From Caldifarciminota bacterium (GTDB lineage: Bacteria > Hydrothermota > Hydrothermia > B15-G9 > WFZT01), in assembly GCA_026991055.1 (NCBI GenBank), contig JALXCE010000184.1, positions 1-5,908 on the forward strand: DNA of 5,908 nucleotides, given 5' to 3'. The first letter of the stretch is position 1. Each line of letters opens with the position of its first letter. Of the stretch, positions 1 to 5,908 are shown in pieces. The notes under the pieces were generated by a model that was not told where the DNA came from, did not search any database, and saw nothing but the letters and a program-made list of their open reading frames with translations. The translations under genes were made by a program, and so were the position numbers.

Positions 1-754
1 CACCTGAGATGTATACGTTGAGATAATAACTTGATGCCTCAAGTTTGTAATTCCTCTTGACATTTTTGAAGCTAATAGGGATTTTGATCGAGGCGCTGGC
101 TTTTTTCTCAAGATTTATAAAGACCCGAGCCGTTTCCGGGATAACGAGAACTCCTTTGTGTGGCGGAATGATTTTCGCAGTAAAAACCGAGTCCTTCCTC
201 AGCCTGGAGATGGGAATTGAATCTGTAAAGACATGAGTGACTCCCCGAAGCCATATCCTTGGGCCTTCAATGGTGGCTTTGCCATTTTCCGGATAAACTA
301 CTTTTATTTCGCTAACGGCAAAGTTATCGGCCGGTAAGCCAGTAATGAGGGGGATAACCTTCACTTTACGCTTCACTTTCCTTGCAAGGGTAATATCTAT
401 GTACGCAGGCTTAATGTCTTCTATCTCGACATTCAGGTCATTTGGAATCTTTATGTTTTGAGGTGTTATCACAAATCTATTCTTCCCCTCCCGTGCACGA
501 GACAAATTTAGCACGGCAACTGGTTTGAAAAAGTTGAGCTCAATCAAAGTTTTACCTTTGGCTCTCATTGTTACCATGATGGATTCTGGTGGAGTGGTTA
601 CAATCTGAAGTTCAGCAGGAATATTCTTGAATTCCAGTTCAACCGGCCTTGTTACGGAGTATTTCTTCTCTGTTACGGCATGGAACCATACAAGAACAGC
701 AATAAAGAGAGAAAGTAGCTTGAGACCAAGATTTTCCGTTATCTTTCTAAGCAC
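1..754 (-). CDS. cdaR: YbbR-domain c-di-AMP cyclase regulator (CdaR-like), 3' end cut by window
   Basis: This is an open frame of 251 codons with no stop, running off the left edge, so the C-terminus is missing. It starts at a GTG (754-752) that overlaps the last 8 bp of cdaA. A GGGAGGG Shine-Dalgarno at 770-764 lies 9 nt upstream of that GTG. An in-frame TTG at 763 would add three residues but abuts the Shine-Dalgarno, so GTG is preferred. Residues 9-27 (NLGLKLLSLFIAVLVWF) form the typical YbbR N-terminal membrane anchor. After it come repeated beta-rich YbbR modules at about 36-122 and 130-214, with a third beginning near 222. The family pattern is visible: VLNLSRA at 81-87, VIPLITGLPADNF at 133-145 and a TIEGPR turn at 161-166. 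In Firmicutes, CdaR binds CdaA at the membrane and modulates c-di-AMP synthesis; here that role is inferred from homology and gene order. The overlap suggests translational coupling to cdaA. Confidence 0.9.
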   Translation of the reverse strand, partial: MLRKITENLGLKLLSLFIAVLVWFHAVTEKKYSVTRPVELEFKNIPAELQIVTTPPESIMVTMRAKGKTLIELNFFKPVAVLNLSRAREGKNRFVITPQNIKIPNDLNVEIEDIKPAYIDITLARKVKRKVKVIPLITGLPADNFAVSEIKVVYPENGKATIEGPRIWLRGVTHVFTDSIPISRLRKDSVFTAKIIPPHKGVLVIPETARVFINLEKKASASIKIPISFKNVKRNYKLEASSYYLNVYISG

Positions 755-1514
755 TTTCCACAACCCTCCCGTAGAGTAGTATGGTTAACCTCTCCTGTAA
801 ATCATCCTTTGTGAGCGGTGGCGAAATCTCTCCATTAACTGCAACTCTAATGGACCGTCTTTCCTCGGATACAACAACACTTACAGCATCTGTCACTTCA
901 GTTATTCCAATGGCTGCTCTATGCCTCGTACCAAAGGAAGGATCAATCTTTGGATTGTCGGAAAGCGGTAGCACGACTTTACATGCAGCGATCCTCCCTT
1001 CTCTAATAACAACAGCTCCATCATGAAGTGGAGTGGGTGGGGTAAAAATTGTGACAATCAGAGGCGGTGAAATCTCAGCCTCAAGAGGAATTCCGCTTTC
1101 ATCTATGAATTCCTTAAGAGAGTCCTTTCTTTCAATCACCATGATGCCACCGAGTTTCCTGTCTCTCAGCATGATGGCAGAGTTAACAATTCGAGAGATT
1201 TCTTCCATTCCCCCTCTTGGATACAGTCTTTTGAAGAAACTCGTTTTTCCAATCGCAGCGAGCACCTTCCTGATCTCTGGCTGAAAAATAACTATCAATG
1301 CTATCAGGGCGATGGATTCAATCTGTGCCATTATCCAGTTGAAAGCCTCAAGGTGGAGAAAACTTGCAATAACAGCCGCGATGACTATGAGGACAATTCC
1401 CCAGAAAATGTAAGACGCCCTTGTCCCCTTGAAAGGTTTTAATGTCTCATAGGTAATAAACCAGACGAGGAGGATATCTATTAAGTCTTTTACTCTGAAG
1501 GTCAGGAAATCCAT
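747..1514 (-). CDS. cdaA: Membrane diadenylate cyclase CdaA (DacA), c-di-AMP synthase
   Basis: This 255-residue protein is predicted to condense two ATP into cyclic di-AMP at the inner face of the cytoplasmic membrane. It shows the CdaA layout. Three hydrophobic segments lie at about 10-26, 34-54 and 66-78, followed by the FQPEIRKVL junction (77-85) and a cytosolic DisA_N cyclase domain from about residue 100. Both catalytic signatures are intact: LHDGAVVI with DGA at 165-167, and GTRHRAAIG with RHR at 197-199, followed by VSEE at 215-218. The length is close to the usual 260-280 residues. The ATG is placed by the N-terminal family pattern (FRVKDLIDILLVWF); AAGGTG lies only a few bases upstream. 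A promoter with its -10 box 9 bp before the ATG suggests a nearly leaderless mRNA. The next gene is a CdaR partner, as in the classic cdaA-cdaR operon. In known systems c-di-AMP controls potassium and osmolyte balance; its targets here are not visible. Confidence 0.96.
   Translation of the reverse strand: MDFLTFRVKDLIDILLVWFITYETLKPFKGTRASYIFWGIVLIVIAAVIASFLHLEAFNWIMAQIESIALIALIVIFQPEIRKVLAAIGKTSFFKRLYPRGGMEEISRIVNSAIMLRDRKLGGIMVIERKDSLKEFIDESGIPLEAEISPPLIVTIFTPPTPLHDGAVVIREGRIAACKVVLPLSDNPKIDPSFGTRHRAAIGITEVTDAVSVVVSEERRSIRVAVNGEISPPLTKDDLQERLTILLYGRVVESA
764..770 (-). promoter_or_regulatory. Shine-Dalgarno of the CdaR-like gene, inside cdaA
   Basis: GGGAGGG on the minus strand lies within the last codons of cdaA, 9 nt before the GTG start of the next gene. 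It decides that start, because the alternative TTG at 763 directly abuts it. Confidence 0.6.
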
Positions 1515-1523
1515 TTCACCTTG

Positions 1524-1552
1524 ATTTTAATGGGGATTTCAAACCCATTCAA
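1524..1552 (-). promoter_or_regulatory. Predicted sigma70-type promoter of cdaA
   Basis: On the minus strand, TTGAAT (1552-1547) and TAAAAT (1529-1524) are separated by exactly 17 bp. They match the TTGACA and TATAAT consensus at 4 and 5 of 6 positions. The -10 box ends 9 bp before the cdaA ATG. Initiation at the usual 6-8 bp downstream would give a leaderless or nearly leaderless mRNA and would leave the AAGGTG motif largely outside the transcript. Confidence 0.5.
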
Positions 1553-1584
1553 GAATCAGTGTTTAAATGCAGTTGTGAGAGCAG

Positions 1585-1610
1585 GTGGGCCCACGCACTT
1601 CGTGCGTGGG
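1585..1610. repeat. Perfect GC-rich palindrome (REP-like element or operator)
   Basis: The arms CCCACGCAC (1590-1598) and GTGCGTGGG (1602-1610) are perfect 9-bp inverted repeats around a 3-base loop, TTC. The left arm is also part of a second overlapping palindrome, GTGGGCCCAC (1585-1594), so the element has three partly interchangeable arms. No T tract follows on either strand. It lies upstream of both predicted transcription starts, so it should not act as a terminator for either gene. It may be an intergenic repeat of REP type or a protein-binding site shared by the divergent promoters. Only one copy is present in this window. Confidence 0.75.
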
Positions 1611-1653
1611 GGAAGGATGGGAAGGGGGATTTTTCTATCAGGTTCTTTAAATA

Positions 1654-1682
1654 TTGAAAAACCAGTCATGGGATTTTACAAT
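1654..1682 (+). promoter_or_regulatory. Predicted sigma70-type promoter of the lipoprotein-barrel operon
   Basis: TTGAAA (1654-1659) and TACAAT (1677-1682) are separated by 17 bp; each matches the consensus at 5 of 6 positions. The -10 box ends 8 bp before the ATG at 1691. The expected transcription start thus falls on or next to the start codon. This fits the absence of any Shine-Dalgarno in front of this gene. Confidence 0.6.
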
Positions 1683-1690
1683 TGATTATT

Positions 1691-3637
1691 ATGAAGCTAT
1701 CCAAAATTGTTATTTTGGTGACCGTTTTTTTGCTTACATCATCCTGCCTGAAAAAACCCGGAATTCCTCAATGGAACTCAACTTACAGTTTTCCCATCCT
1801 GCACGACACACTGCGAGTATGGGATATGCTCGGGGACACGAATCACATTGTCGTTGGCCCTGATTCGCTTTTAATGTTTAATGTTTCATCCGATATCGAC
1901 ACTATCTATCCCGCTGAAGATATGAAGATTTCGAATATCGACACATCTATCCGGGCTGGATTTGGCAGGCTCGTGGTTCGCAACATCACTTCCAACGGCA
2001 TAAGAATTTCATGGGGAGACTTCCCCCTTCCCGACTCCATATTAGACACGATCAACAACCATGTTAACGATTCAATCAGAATTTTCCTCCCCACGATTTT
2101 ACCTGACACGGTTACAGACACCACCGATACGCTTACAAAATTTGACTGGGCCGGAATTAATTACGCAAGTATTACGGTACACTTCGAAAATAACTTTCCA
2201 GTAACAATCTCTCCTTACGAGATATGGCTTTATTCTTTGAACGATTTCGGAGACACAAGTTTGGTTTTCCACGGAAGAATCAATAGTATTGGACCATACG
2301 ACATTATCGATACAACACTGATAATTGACAGCATATACACTACAAATAACCTCAGGTTTATCGAGTATATGGGAGTTCCAGGTGGAGACAGCGTTTACGT
2401 TTCGGCAAGAAACAACTTTTTCGTCCAGGTAACACTTGATTCAATCGTCGTAGACAGCGCGAGAGCCTTTTTCCCGGGCTTTAACGTCAGTGATACCTTC
2501 AATATAAATCCGACCTTCGAACAGGGCCAAATTGACACAGTTGTTCTTGACTCAGGTCATATTTATCTCGATATTTACAATCCTCTCTTGGTTGATCTTT
2601 ACGTCAATATGTCGAGCGACAACATTTTGTCCGGCAGAGCTCCATTTGACACTACCATCCATATTTTGCCGGACAATACAACTTCTTTTTCACTGGACCT
2701 TGGGGGTAGGTCCATTGTTTTCGGAGACTCAGGGCTAACTTTTATCGTCTCAACAAGTATAGATTCACAGTGGATCGAAATTCGAAAATACGATTCCGTG
2801 GAAGTAAATCTATCCTCGGATACGGTCTCTGTAAACTACTTCTCCGGGGTATTCGACTCTGTAGAATCCGACATACCTGAAATTGACACAACTCTCGATA
2901 TTCCAGACACACTAAACATACATTTGACACATGTTTACCTGACCGGAAGCATCGTTCAGACGTTGAATTTTGCTCCCGAGGCCAATTTAACAGCCACAGT
3001 AATAAATGTAAACGGGGATACAGTGTCTCAAACCTATCAGTTGCAATTAAGGAGAGGAAGTCCAAATAACCCTTCAATCACACCAATAAATCTTGACATT
3101 GGAAATCTCTTCTGGTCAGTTCCACAGGAAGTACGTATTTCCGGAAACGTTTTAATAGACGGTCGTGGCTCAGCCTATCGAGATGACTGGGTTACCGGGC
3201 ACGTCGAGATCACGGTACCTTTCTCCGTCGTGTTTTCACCTGATACTGTGATCTCGGATACATCAATTGACTCACTGGAAGTAGATAGCACTTTAATTGA
3301 CCGTTTCCAATCAGGCACTCTTTTCATCAGGTTGAGGAATCGAATTCCTCTCGGATTTTCTGCGAAATTCAACATGATATCAAACTGGGGAGATACACTG
3401 ACGAAAAGCTTTACTATTCCTCCAGCACCCCATGACGTTAATGGATTTGCGACAGGAGAGAAGGATACAACTATTGCATTTACTCTGACACATGACGAAG
3501 CCATAACCTTTGAAGCTCCAGAGCAAACTTCATGGATAGAGATTTACATTCCCCAAACAGATACCGTATCCATCAGAGCCTCTGACTACATAAAATTTGA
3601 TGTCCTGGGCAAGGTTACAGCCCGAATGGGAGAGTGA
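1691..3637 (+). CDS. Large predicted lipoprotein, beta-rich, function unknown
   Basis: I do not recognise a named family for this 648-residue protein. The N-terminus MKLSKIVILVTVFLLTSSC is a lipoprotein-type signal peptide ending at Cys19, with Thr rather than Leu at -3. Cys19 is the only cysteine I can find in the protein, which supports lipid attachment. The mature part begins with a PGIPQW segment, then consists of short beta strands rich in Asp, Ser and Thr (many DTT, DTL and DSI steps). Three segments share the pattern of a hydrophobic strand, Asn, a hydrophobic or Pro residue, then another strand: about 159-174, 288-307 and 542-560. This recalls LEA14/WHy-like beta-sandwich modules, but that is only a resemblance. 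An in-frame TTG at 1682 would add three residues. The ATG is preferred because the TTG overlaps the predicted -10 box and no Shine-Dalgarno supports it. The barrel gene follows at once, so the product is probably an outer-membrane or surface partner of it. Confidence 0.85.
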   Translation: MKLSKIVILVTVFLLTSSCLKKPGIPQWNSTYSFPILHDTLRVWDMLGDTNHIVVGPDSLLMFNVSSDIDTIYPAEDMKISNIDTSIRAGFGRLVVRNITSNGIRISWGDFPLPDSILDTINNHVNDSIRIFLPTILPDTVTDTTDTLTKFDWAGINYASITVHFENNFPVTISPYEIWLYSLNDFGDTSLVFHGRINSIGPYDIIDTTLIIDSIYTTNNLRFIEYMGVPGGDSVYVSARNNFFVQVTLDSIVVDSARAFFPGFNVSDTFNINPTFEQGQIDTVVLDSGHIYLDIYNPLLVDLYVNMSSDNILSGRAPFDTTIHILPDNTTSFSLDLGGRSIVFGDSGLTFIVSTSIDSQWIEIRKYDSVEVNLSSDTVSVNYFSGVFDSVESDIPEIDTTLDIPDTLNIHLTHVYLTGSIVQTLNFAPEANLTATVINVNGDTVSQTYQLQLRRGSPNNPSITPINLDIGNLFWSVPQEVRISGNVLIDGRGSAYRDDWVTGHVEITVPFSVVFSPDTVISDTSIDSLEVDSTLIDRFQSGTLFIRLRNRIPLGFSAKFNMISNWGDTLTKSFTIPPAPHDVNGFATGEKDTTIAFTLTHDEAITFEAPEQTSWIEIYIPQTDTVSIRASDYIKFDVLGKVTARMGE

Positions 3638-3640
3638 GAT

Positions 3641-4855
3641 ATGCAGGTTATTTTAATACTTCTAAGTTTCTGGGCATTTAACGCGAGAGGAATAGGTCTC
3701 GCAGGTTCCCTTACAGGTTCATCTGCTGGGCCGCAAACCGGATATTACAATCCCGCTATGCTTTCTCAGGGGCATGGAACCTCACTCTCCATTCTCTTCG
3801 CTGGCGAACTGGTGGGTAACAGCGCGTTTAGTATTACCGATATAAACAAATATTTCCAGAAAAACAAGGTGCTCAACGAATACGATAAAAGGCACCTGCT
3901 TTACCGGATCGGCAATGAACCTCTCAATATCATAGACAGAACAGAAATCTCTTTGCTTGGATTCAAAACATCTGGTTTCAGCATTGCACTTGAGGGACTT
4001 GGAGAGGCTGATTTAAACCTCTACAGAGAGATTTTTGAAATAGCTCTAAACGGGGCAGGGATAGGAGATACCTTCCACTTTACCAATTTGACCAACTATG
4101 GCTCCGCCTACGCCTCCCTTGACCTCGCTTTCTCTCACGGATTTAATACCATGCAACTTGACCCATTAAGAAAATTTTTCTTCGGTATTGGTTTCAAAGC
4201 ATTAAGAGGGATAGTTTATGCAAACGTAGACCACTCGGATATGACCCTGAGCATAGATAGCAATTACATTCACGTGGACGGAAATGGACGTCTTATTACC
4301 TCAATGGGTGGCACCGGAATGGCCCTTGATATAGGCATTGGCTTCGAGGCACACAACTGGTCTTTTGGTCTCAGCATCCAGAATCTTTATTCAAAAATTC
4401 ACTGGTCTGTCGCAGATTCGGCCGTCTATTTTCTCGTAGAATCTGACTCCTTTACAGTTGCTGACCTTGTAGACAACCCGGACACCATTATCACTGATTC
4501 CAGTTGGGCTGAACCCATAGAACCTTTTGACACAAAACTTCCGAGGACTTTCAGAGCAGGTATCTCGACACATTTTTACAATGGGAAAATACTTGCCTTC
4601 GCCGATTTCGTGCACAGATCTTCCAAATTTTATAATGAAAATAAGCTGGGGCTTGCCACAGAACTTAGATTTGTCAGATTTTTACCCTTGAGATTTGGAG
4701 TTGCATTAACAAATAGAGGAAACTATTACACCACCGGTCTCGGGGTAAGAATTTCATCCTTTTCCATTGATCTTGGCATGGCCTTTTACAGGGGACTTTT
4801 TAATGGGGCAAAGGGACTAAAGGCGGGGGTTGAACTTGGGGTCGGTTTACCGTAA
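3641..4855 (+). CDS. Outer-membrane beta-barrel protein, PorV/FadL/DUF5723-like
   Basis: This 404-residue protein is predicted to insert in the outer membrane as a beta-barrel. A short hydrophobic signal (1-14, ending AFNA) leads into RGIGLAGSLTG and the YYNPAML motif at 35-41. This is the N-terminal signature of PorV, FadL-like and DUF5723 barrels (usually a G-rich segment followed by YYNPA or YWNPA). Alternating strands follow, including GMALDIGIGFEAHNWSFGLS with an aromatic NLYSKIHW step, then LPRTFRAGIS and paired strands to the end. Its substrate is unknown; relatives include lipid or hydrocarbon channels and secretion-associated shuttles. GGGAG lies 8 nt before the ATG. The start is the first codon choice after the upstream stop, which is in the same frame one codon away, so co-transcription and coupling with the lipoprotein are likely. 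The signal peptide lacks the usual Lys or Arg after the initiator Met, which is odd. Confidence 0.85.
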   Translation: MQVILILLSFWAFNARGIGLAGSLTGSSAGPQTGYYNPAMLSQGHGTSLSILFAGELVGNSAFSITDINKYFQKNKVLNEYDKRHLLYRIGNEPLNIIDRTEISLLGFKTSGFSIALEGLGEADLNLYREIFEIALNGAGIGDTFHFTNLTNYGSAYASLDLAFSHGFNTMQLDPLRKFFFGIGFKALRGIVYANVDHSDMTLSIDSNYIHVDGNGRLITSMGGTGMALDIGIGFEAHNWSFGLSIQNLYSKIHWSVADSAVYFLVESDSFTVADLVDNPDTIITDSSWAEPIEPFDTKLPRTFRAGISTHFYNGKILAFADFVHRSSKFYNENKLGLATELRFVRFLPLRFGVALTNRGNYYTTGLGVRISSFSIDLGMAFYRGLFNGAKGLKAGVELGVGLP

Positions 4856-4860
4856 GATGG

Positions 4861-4904
4861 TTGACAGTTTGGCGTTGAATGCTCGATTTTAGAAAAGGTA
4901 AAAA
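4861..4904 (+). promoter_or_regulatory. Candidate promoter(s) for the TAXI receptor gene
   Basis: The 70-bp gap after the barrel gene contains a perfect TTGACA (4861-4866), but only a poor -10 (GATTTT, 4885-4890, 18-bp spacer) goes with it. A second option is TTGAAT (4875-4880) with TAAAAA (4899-4904) and an 18-bp spacer, which would give a leader of about 15 nt that keeps the Shine-Dalgarno. No hairpin terminator is visible in the gap, so read-through from the upstream operon is also possible. Confidence 0.35.
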
Positions 4905-4913
4905 AATAAAACA

Positions 4914-4920
4914 AGGAGGA
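4914..4920 (+). promoter_or_regulatory. Strong Shine-Dalgarno of the TAXI receptor gene
   Basis: AAGGAGG followed by AGTAAT places the anti-Shine-Dalgarno match 5-6 nt before the ATG at 4926. It is the best ribosome site in the window, in contrast to the lipoprotein gene, which has none. Confidence 0.8.
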
Positions 4921-4925
4921 GTAAT

Positions 4926-5879
4926 ATGAAGAAGGTCGTAGCACTTGCAGTAATACTAACAAGCGTGCTGGGCATGGGCCAGGTCCAGGCCAAGAAAAAG
5001 TTCATCACCCTTGGTGCAGGGTGGGTGACAGGTGTGTACTATCCACTGGCTGGCGCAATGTCCAGAATAATGTATCTATACGAGCCTGAGTTCAGACTCA
5101 CAGTTGAGTCCTCAGGTGCATCTGTCGCGAATGCAAGGCTTATTCGCGACAAAGAAGTTGATATGGCTATTCTGCAGAACGATATTGCATACTATGCATA
5201 TACAGGGACAGAGGTATTCAAGAACGAGAAACCCGCTAAAAACATGAGGGGTGTACTTGCCCTGCATAAAGAAACAGTTCACATTGTTGCAAGAAAGGAT
5301 GCAGGAATCAACTCACCTGCAGACCTGAAGGGCAAGAAGGTTGCCGTAGGACCTCTGGGCAGTGGAACAGAGGCAAATGCAAGACAGATCCTTGGTGTCT
5401 ATGGCCTCACATTCAAAGATATCAAGCCTGAGAGACTCAAGGCTTCTGAGGCTGCTGATTTCTTGAAGGATGGAAGAATTGATGCTGCATTCTTCACAGT
5501 AGGTCAGGGTGCAGCTGCAATCATGGACGTTTCCATCATCACCCCAATCAAGATCGTCCCCATCGACGATGCCCACTTCAAAATGCTGACCAAGAAGTAT
5601 TCATTCTATGCAAGAGACACAATCAAACCCGGCGTTTACAAGGGCGTTGACCAGCCTGTACCAACAGTGGCTGTGAAGGCTCTCCTTGTTGCGAGAAAGG
5701 GACTGCCTGCTGAGGACGTTTACAAATTCCTCAAGGTGCTCTTTGCGCACATTGACCTTCTCCACAAGGCACATGCGAGGGCAAAATCCATTACACTCCA
5801 GACAGCCCTCGAGGGTATGTCAATTCCTCTTCATCCAGGTGCAGAGAAGTTCTACAAGGAGAAGGGAATACTTAAGTAA
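4926..5879 (+). CDS. TAXI-family TRAP transporter solute receptor
   Basis: This 317-residue periplasmic binding protein is predicted to capture a small organic anion and deliver it to a TRAP permease driven by an ion gradient. Characterised TAXI proteins bind glutamate or related dicarboxylates, but the ligand here cannot be read from sequence. A Sec signal peptide covers 1-22 (MKKVVALAVILTSVLG to the VQA site). The mature protein opens with the TAXI hallmark: LGAGWVTGVYYPLAGAMS (29-46), then VESSGASVANARL (60-72), DMAILQNDIAYYAYTG (79-94), the hinge-region GPLGSGTEANAR (142-153), DAAFFTVG (186-193) and a C-terminal HPGAEKFYKEKG (303-314). The length is normal for the family. Lysine is mostly AAG here but mostly AAA in the two preceding genes, which suggests high expression or a different history. 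The permease gene is not in the window. It may begin just after: AAGGTG at 5881-5886 lies 7 nt before a possible TTG start at 5894. Confidence 0.94.
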   Translation: MKKVVALAVILTSVLGMGQVQAKKKFITLGAGWVTGVYYPLAGAMSRIMYLYEPEFRLTVESSGASVANARLIRDKEVDMAILQNDIAYYAYTGTEVFKNEKPAKNMRGVLALHKETVHIVARKDAGINSPADLKGKKVAVGPLGSGTEANARQILGVYGLTFKDIKPERLKASEAADFLKDGRIDAAFFTVGQGAAAIMDVSIITPIKIVPIDDAHFKMLTKKYSFYARDTIKPGVYKGVDQPVPTVAVKALLVARKGLPAEDVYKFLKVLFAHIDLLHKAHARAKSITLQTALEGMSIPLHPGAEKFYKEKGILK

Positions 5880-5908
5880 AAAGGTGTGATTTTTTGAAGA
5901 GAGGGGGG

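Larger units (their letters stand above)
1515..1690. other. Divergent intergenic control region
   Basis: This is the only gene-free stretch between the minus-strand c-di-AMP pair and the plus-strand outer-membrane pair. It contains two outward-facing sigma70-like promoters close to the two start codons, a perfect GC-rich palindrome near its midpoint, and a G/A-rich strand just to the right of the palindrome (1608-1629). I see no tRNA, small ORF with a credible ribosome site, or terminator in it. Confidence 0.7.

Noticed and set aside
781..1284. Two plus-strand open frames opposite cdaA
   Set aside because: They are antisense to a well-conserved cyclase with intact motifs, show no domain of their own and have no convincing ribosome site.
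1585..1610. Palindrome as a rho-independent terminator
   Set aside because: No T tract follows on either strand, and it lies between divergent genes upstream of both predicted transcription starts.
1682..1690. TTG at 1682 as the lipoprotein start
   Set aside because: It overlaps the predicted -10 box and has no ribosome site. The ATG at 1691 gives a cleaner signal peptide and fits the leaderless promoter.
1654..1863. Plus-strand open frame of 69 codons over the start of the lipoprotein gene
   Set aside because: It begins at a TTG inside the predicted promoter and overlaps the signal peptide coding region in another frame.
2742..3504. Minus-strand open frames within the lipoprotein gene
   Set aside because: They are antisense shadows without recognisable protein features; the plus-strand frame is continuous, with signal peptide and repeat structure.
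5313..5576. Minus-strand open frame within the TAXI receptor gene
   Set aside because: The plus strand carries a clear family match over its full length; the antisense product looks random and cysteine-rich.
4926..5879. DctP-type TRAP receptor or ABC binding protein
   Set aside because: The N-terminal GAGWVTGVYYP and SSGASVAN motifs are those of the TAXI group, not of DctP or ABC receptors.

Overview
The window holds four complete or near-complete genes and one divergent intergenic region. It reads as a double-membraned (diderm) bacterium of moderate, slightly AT-rich composition. The evidence is a predicted outer-membrane beta-barrel protein, a large single-cysteine lipoprotein and a periplasmic TRAP receptor. 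The outer-membrane proteins resemble those of the Fibrobacteres-Chlorobi-Bacteroidetes group and of uncultured lineages such as WOR-3 or Hydrothermae. That placement is an impression from protein style; no rRNA or other marker is present to confirm it.

Left part, minus strand (1-1514): a c-di-AMP synthesis pair. cdaA (747-1514) encodes a membrane-bound diadenylate cyclase with intact DGA and RHR motifs. Its 3' end overlaps by 8 bp the start of a YbbR/CdaR-type regulator (754 down to 1), which runs off the window and is missing its C-terminus.

Centre (1515-1690): a short divergent control region. Each side carries a good sigma70-like promoter with a 17-bp spacer, and each -10 box lies only 8-9 bp from the start codon. 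Both transcripts are therefore predicted to be leaderless or nearly so. A perfect 9-bp-arm GC-rich palindrome sits almost exactly midway between the two promoters and has no terminator-like T tract.

Right part, plus strand (1691-5879): first a 648-residue predicted lipoprotein of unknown function, rich in Asp, Ser and Thr and in beta strand, with three copies of a strand-Asn-(Pro) motif. One codon after its stop comes a 404-residue outer-membrane beta-barrel protein of the PorV/FadL/DUF5723 style. These two look like an operon and probably a surface pair of undescribed function. After a 70-bp gap comes a TAXI-family TRAP transporter receptor (4926-5879). It has a strong Shine-Dalgarno and a different codon preference; its permease is probably just beyond the right edge.

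A functional link between the c-di-AMP pair and the outer-membrane pair is possible only through the shared divergent regulatory region. It is inference, not something the sequence proves.
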